Of a stretch of DNA of 64,000 nucleotides, positions 62,660 through 64,000 are shown one piece after another (within the stretch, counting starts at the first letter, position 1; each line of letters begins with the position of its first letter). The stretch spans positions 40,870,368 to 40,934,367 of the forward strand of contig CM055106.1 of NCBI GenBank assembly GCA_029204225.1, written 5' to 3'. The position numbers were made by a program, and so were the translations under genes. The DNA comes from Diphasiastrum complanatum. Its lineage: Eukaryota > Streptophyta > Lycopodiopsida > Lycopodiales > Lycopodiaceae. The notes beneath the pieces are model-generated. The model saw nothing but the letters and a program-made list of their open reading frames with translations. It was not told the origin of the DNA and searched no databases.

Positions 62660-64000
62660 CTATGCATTTCTATAGTATCAAAACAAGGCAAAACAGTCCA
62701 CGCCTGTGATCATTTAAAAGCTTCAAAATTAAGCTCCTTGATAGCAACACAACTATGTATTGAAATTTGGACATGAATGAAAGACCTTACTCAGAATGTA
62801 CATAAGCAAAGACTTAAACCCCGTTCTGGAACGCGTTCCGTTCCGGAACGGGCCCTCAAAAAAAAAACGTATTTTTTTACAAAAGCTAATCTGTAAGTTA
62901 TCACTTCCGTAAAATAGAGGAACTGCTACGCAGTGCTCATTTCCACAACATGATTATTTCTTTACAACTGCACTACAAAGAGAAAAGAAAATGTTGTTTT
63001 GTTTTCAAAGGTATTCCCCCTATTTGACAATAGTTTGATCAAAAAAAGTTGTTACGACTGCCAAGGAAAGTTTTCTTCCTCATTCCCCCTAATACAAAGA
63101 GGCACCGCTATTTTCTCATCTTCACTACTCCATCCCCGTGCCTCTTTGGCTCTAGTTTCAATAGATTGTATATTATGTTCACACGTATCTTAAGCAGCAA
63201 ACCAACAGCATGTACTTCAGCCTCTTCTCATCAATGAGCCAACATAAAGCAACTGATGCTCTAATCTAGTACCTTCCCACAACCTTACAGATGCTGAAGC
63301 TAAGCTTCAAGATGCATTTGCCAGAAGATGATGGCACACCAACATCCTTTGGATAAGCCAAAACTCAAAAGCTATACAGGAGAGATCAGAAAATCGAGTG
63401 ACTATCAAAGACAGAAATGCTAGGAGAAGCAAAAGCCCTCTGTAAGACAGTTGATGATTAACAAAACCATAGTATATGGATCGGAAACCATAGCATGTGG
63501 ATAGAGTGTCTAAAACTCGTGCCCATCGTCCAAATAAATAGACGAAAAGGCAGAAGTAGCGGGCCAACAGGGTCGTATATTATTTTTTTTTAAATTTACA
63601 TTAACTCGTTCCGACCCAGTACGTTCCGGAACGGACAGAACGGAACTTTCCGACCCTTTTTGCTCGGAACGGGCTTCTAAGTATCAGACTAAACTGCTTT
63701 TCAGAAAACACGAGTGCATTTAGAAAATTGGTGATTGCATATACAGTCTCTGCACGAACCCAACGTGCAACTGCTACAATTTCTCCCCATCCACCTCTCA
63801 CCCCAAAAATCTTTCTTATACTTCTAGCTCATGATGCTGTGATAGAGAATTAATGGGTGACAGATTCTCAATGTTGGCACTCCAGTAAAAGGCTAGGTAG
63901 CTGCTAGACATCAATAGTCATTAGCATAAAACTGGAATATCAATGGATGCAACTCACACATGATGTGTCTGAATTGCGACAGAACAACTAGTGGCTTTTG
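62660..64000. other. spacer with two CCGGAACG word blocks
   Basis: At 62820-62880 GTTCTGGAACGCGTTCCG and TTCCGGAACGGGCCC lie before an A10 run. At 63585-63682 a T8 run precedes CGTTCCGACCC, CGTTCCGGAACGGACAG and CTCGGAACGGGC. Between them no gene is seen. It could hold the promoter and 5' UTR of the minus-strand gene at 61511-62630. Confidence 0.45.

Overview
This is a stretch of nuclear DNA from a land plant. One clear multi-exon host gene, uracil-DNA glycosylase (UNG), carries the plant-type leucine-loop motif HPSGLS. It sits among plant-type Ty1/copia and Ty3/gypsy retrotransposons (one with the initiator-Met tRNA primer site TGGTATCAGAG), a CACTA-type fragment and a plant subtilase pseudogene. 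Low gene density, giant introns, AT-rich spacers and many decayed elements fit a large, repeat-rich genome such as a fern or other non-flowering plant. That placement is an inference; nothing here fixes the species.

Layout. 1-12 kb: a copia gag fragment, degenerate word repeats, a 1.4-kb-spaced direct repeat, copia and CACTA (DUF4216) fragments, and a broken copia pol on the minus strand that abuts a block of unidentified protein-like sequence. 12-20 kb: mostly non-coding, with two striking satellite blocks (15.3-16.3 and 16.4-16.9 kb), a subtilase pseudogene and a two-exon acidic C-terminal fragment. 20.2-24.6 kb: a non-autonomous LTR element with a 5-bp target duplication and an internal alternating tandem array. 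25-32 kb: two 5'-truncated LINE copies, a gypsy gag fragment and 1.7 kb of degenerate short-word satellite containing a telomere-like patch. 32.7-47.3 kb: UNG, seven coding exons encoding 352 aa, whose last intron is 12.6 kb and holds a third LINE, gypsy fragments and a copia pol plus 3' LTR. 48.5-51.5 kb: gypsy protease/RT joined to a second copy of the unidentified block. 53.8-56.4 kb: a copia 5' LTR, primer site and gag-protease. 57-61 kb: mainly unassigned. 61.5-62.6 kb: a probable two-exon gene for an unrecognised membrane protein on the minus strand.

The only gene I can assign with confidence is UNG, the first enzyme of base-excision repair of uracil in DNA. Almost everything else is mobile-element debris. 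The most interesting structures are the LINE copies tailed with CT microsatellites, the non-autonomous LTR element, several families of self-complementary word repeats beside A/T runs, and an unrecognised protein block present twice next to retrotransposon pol.
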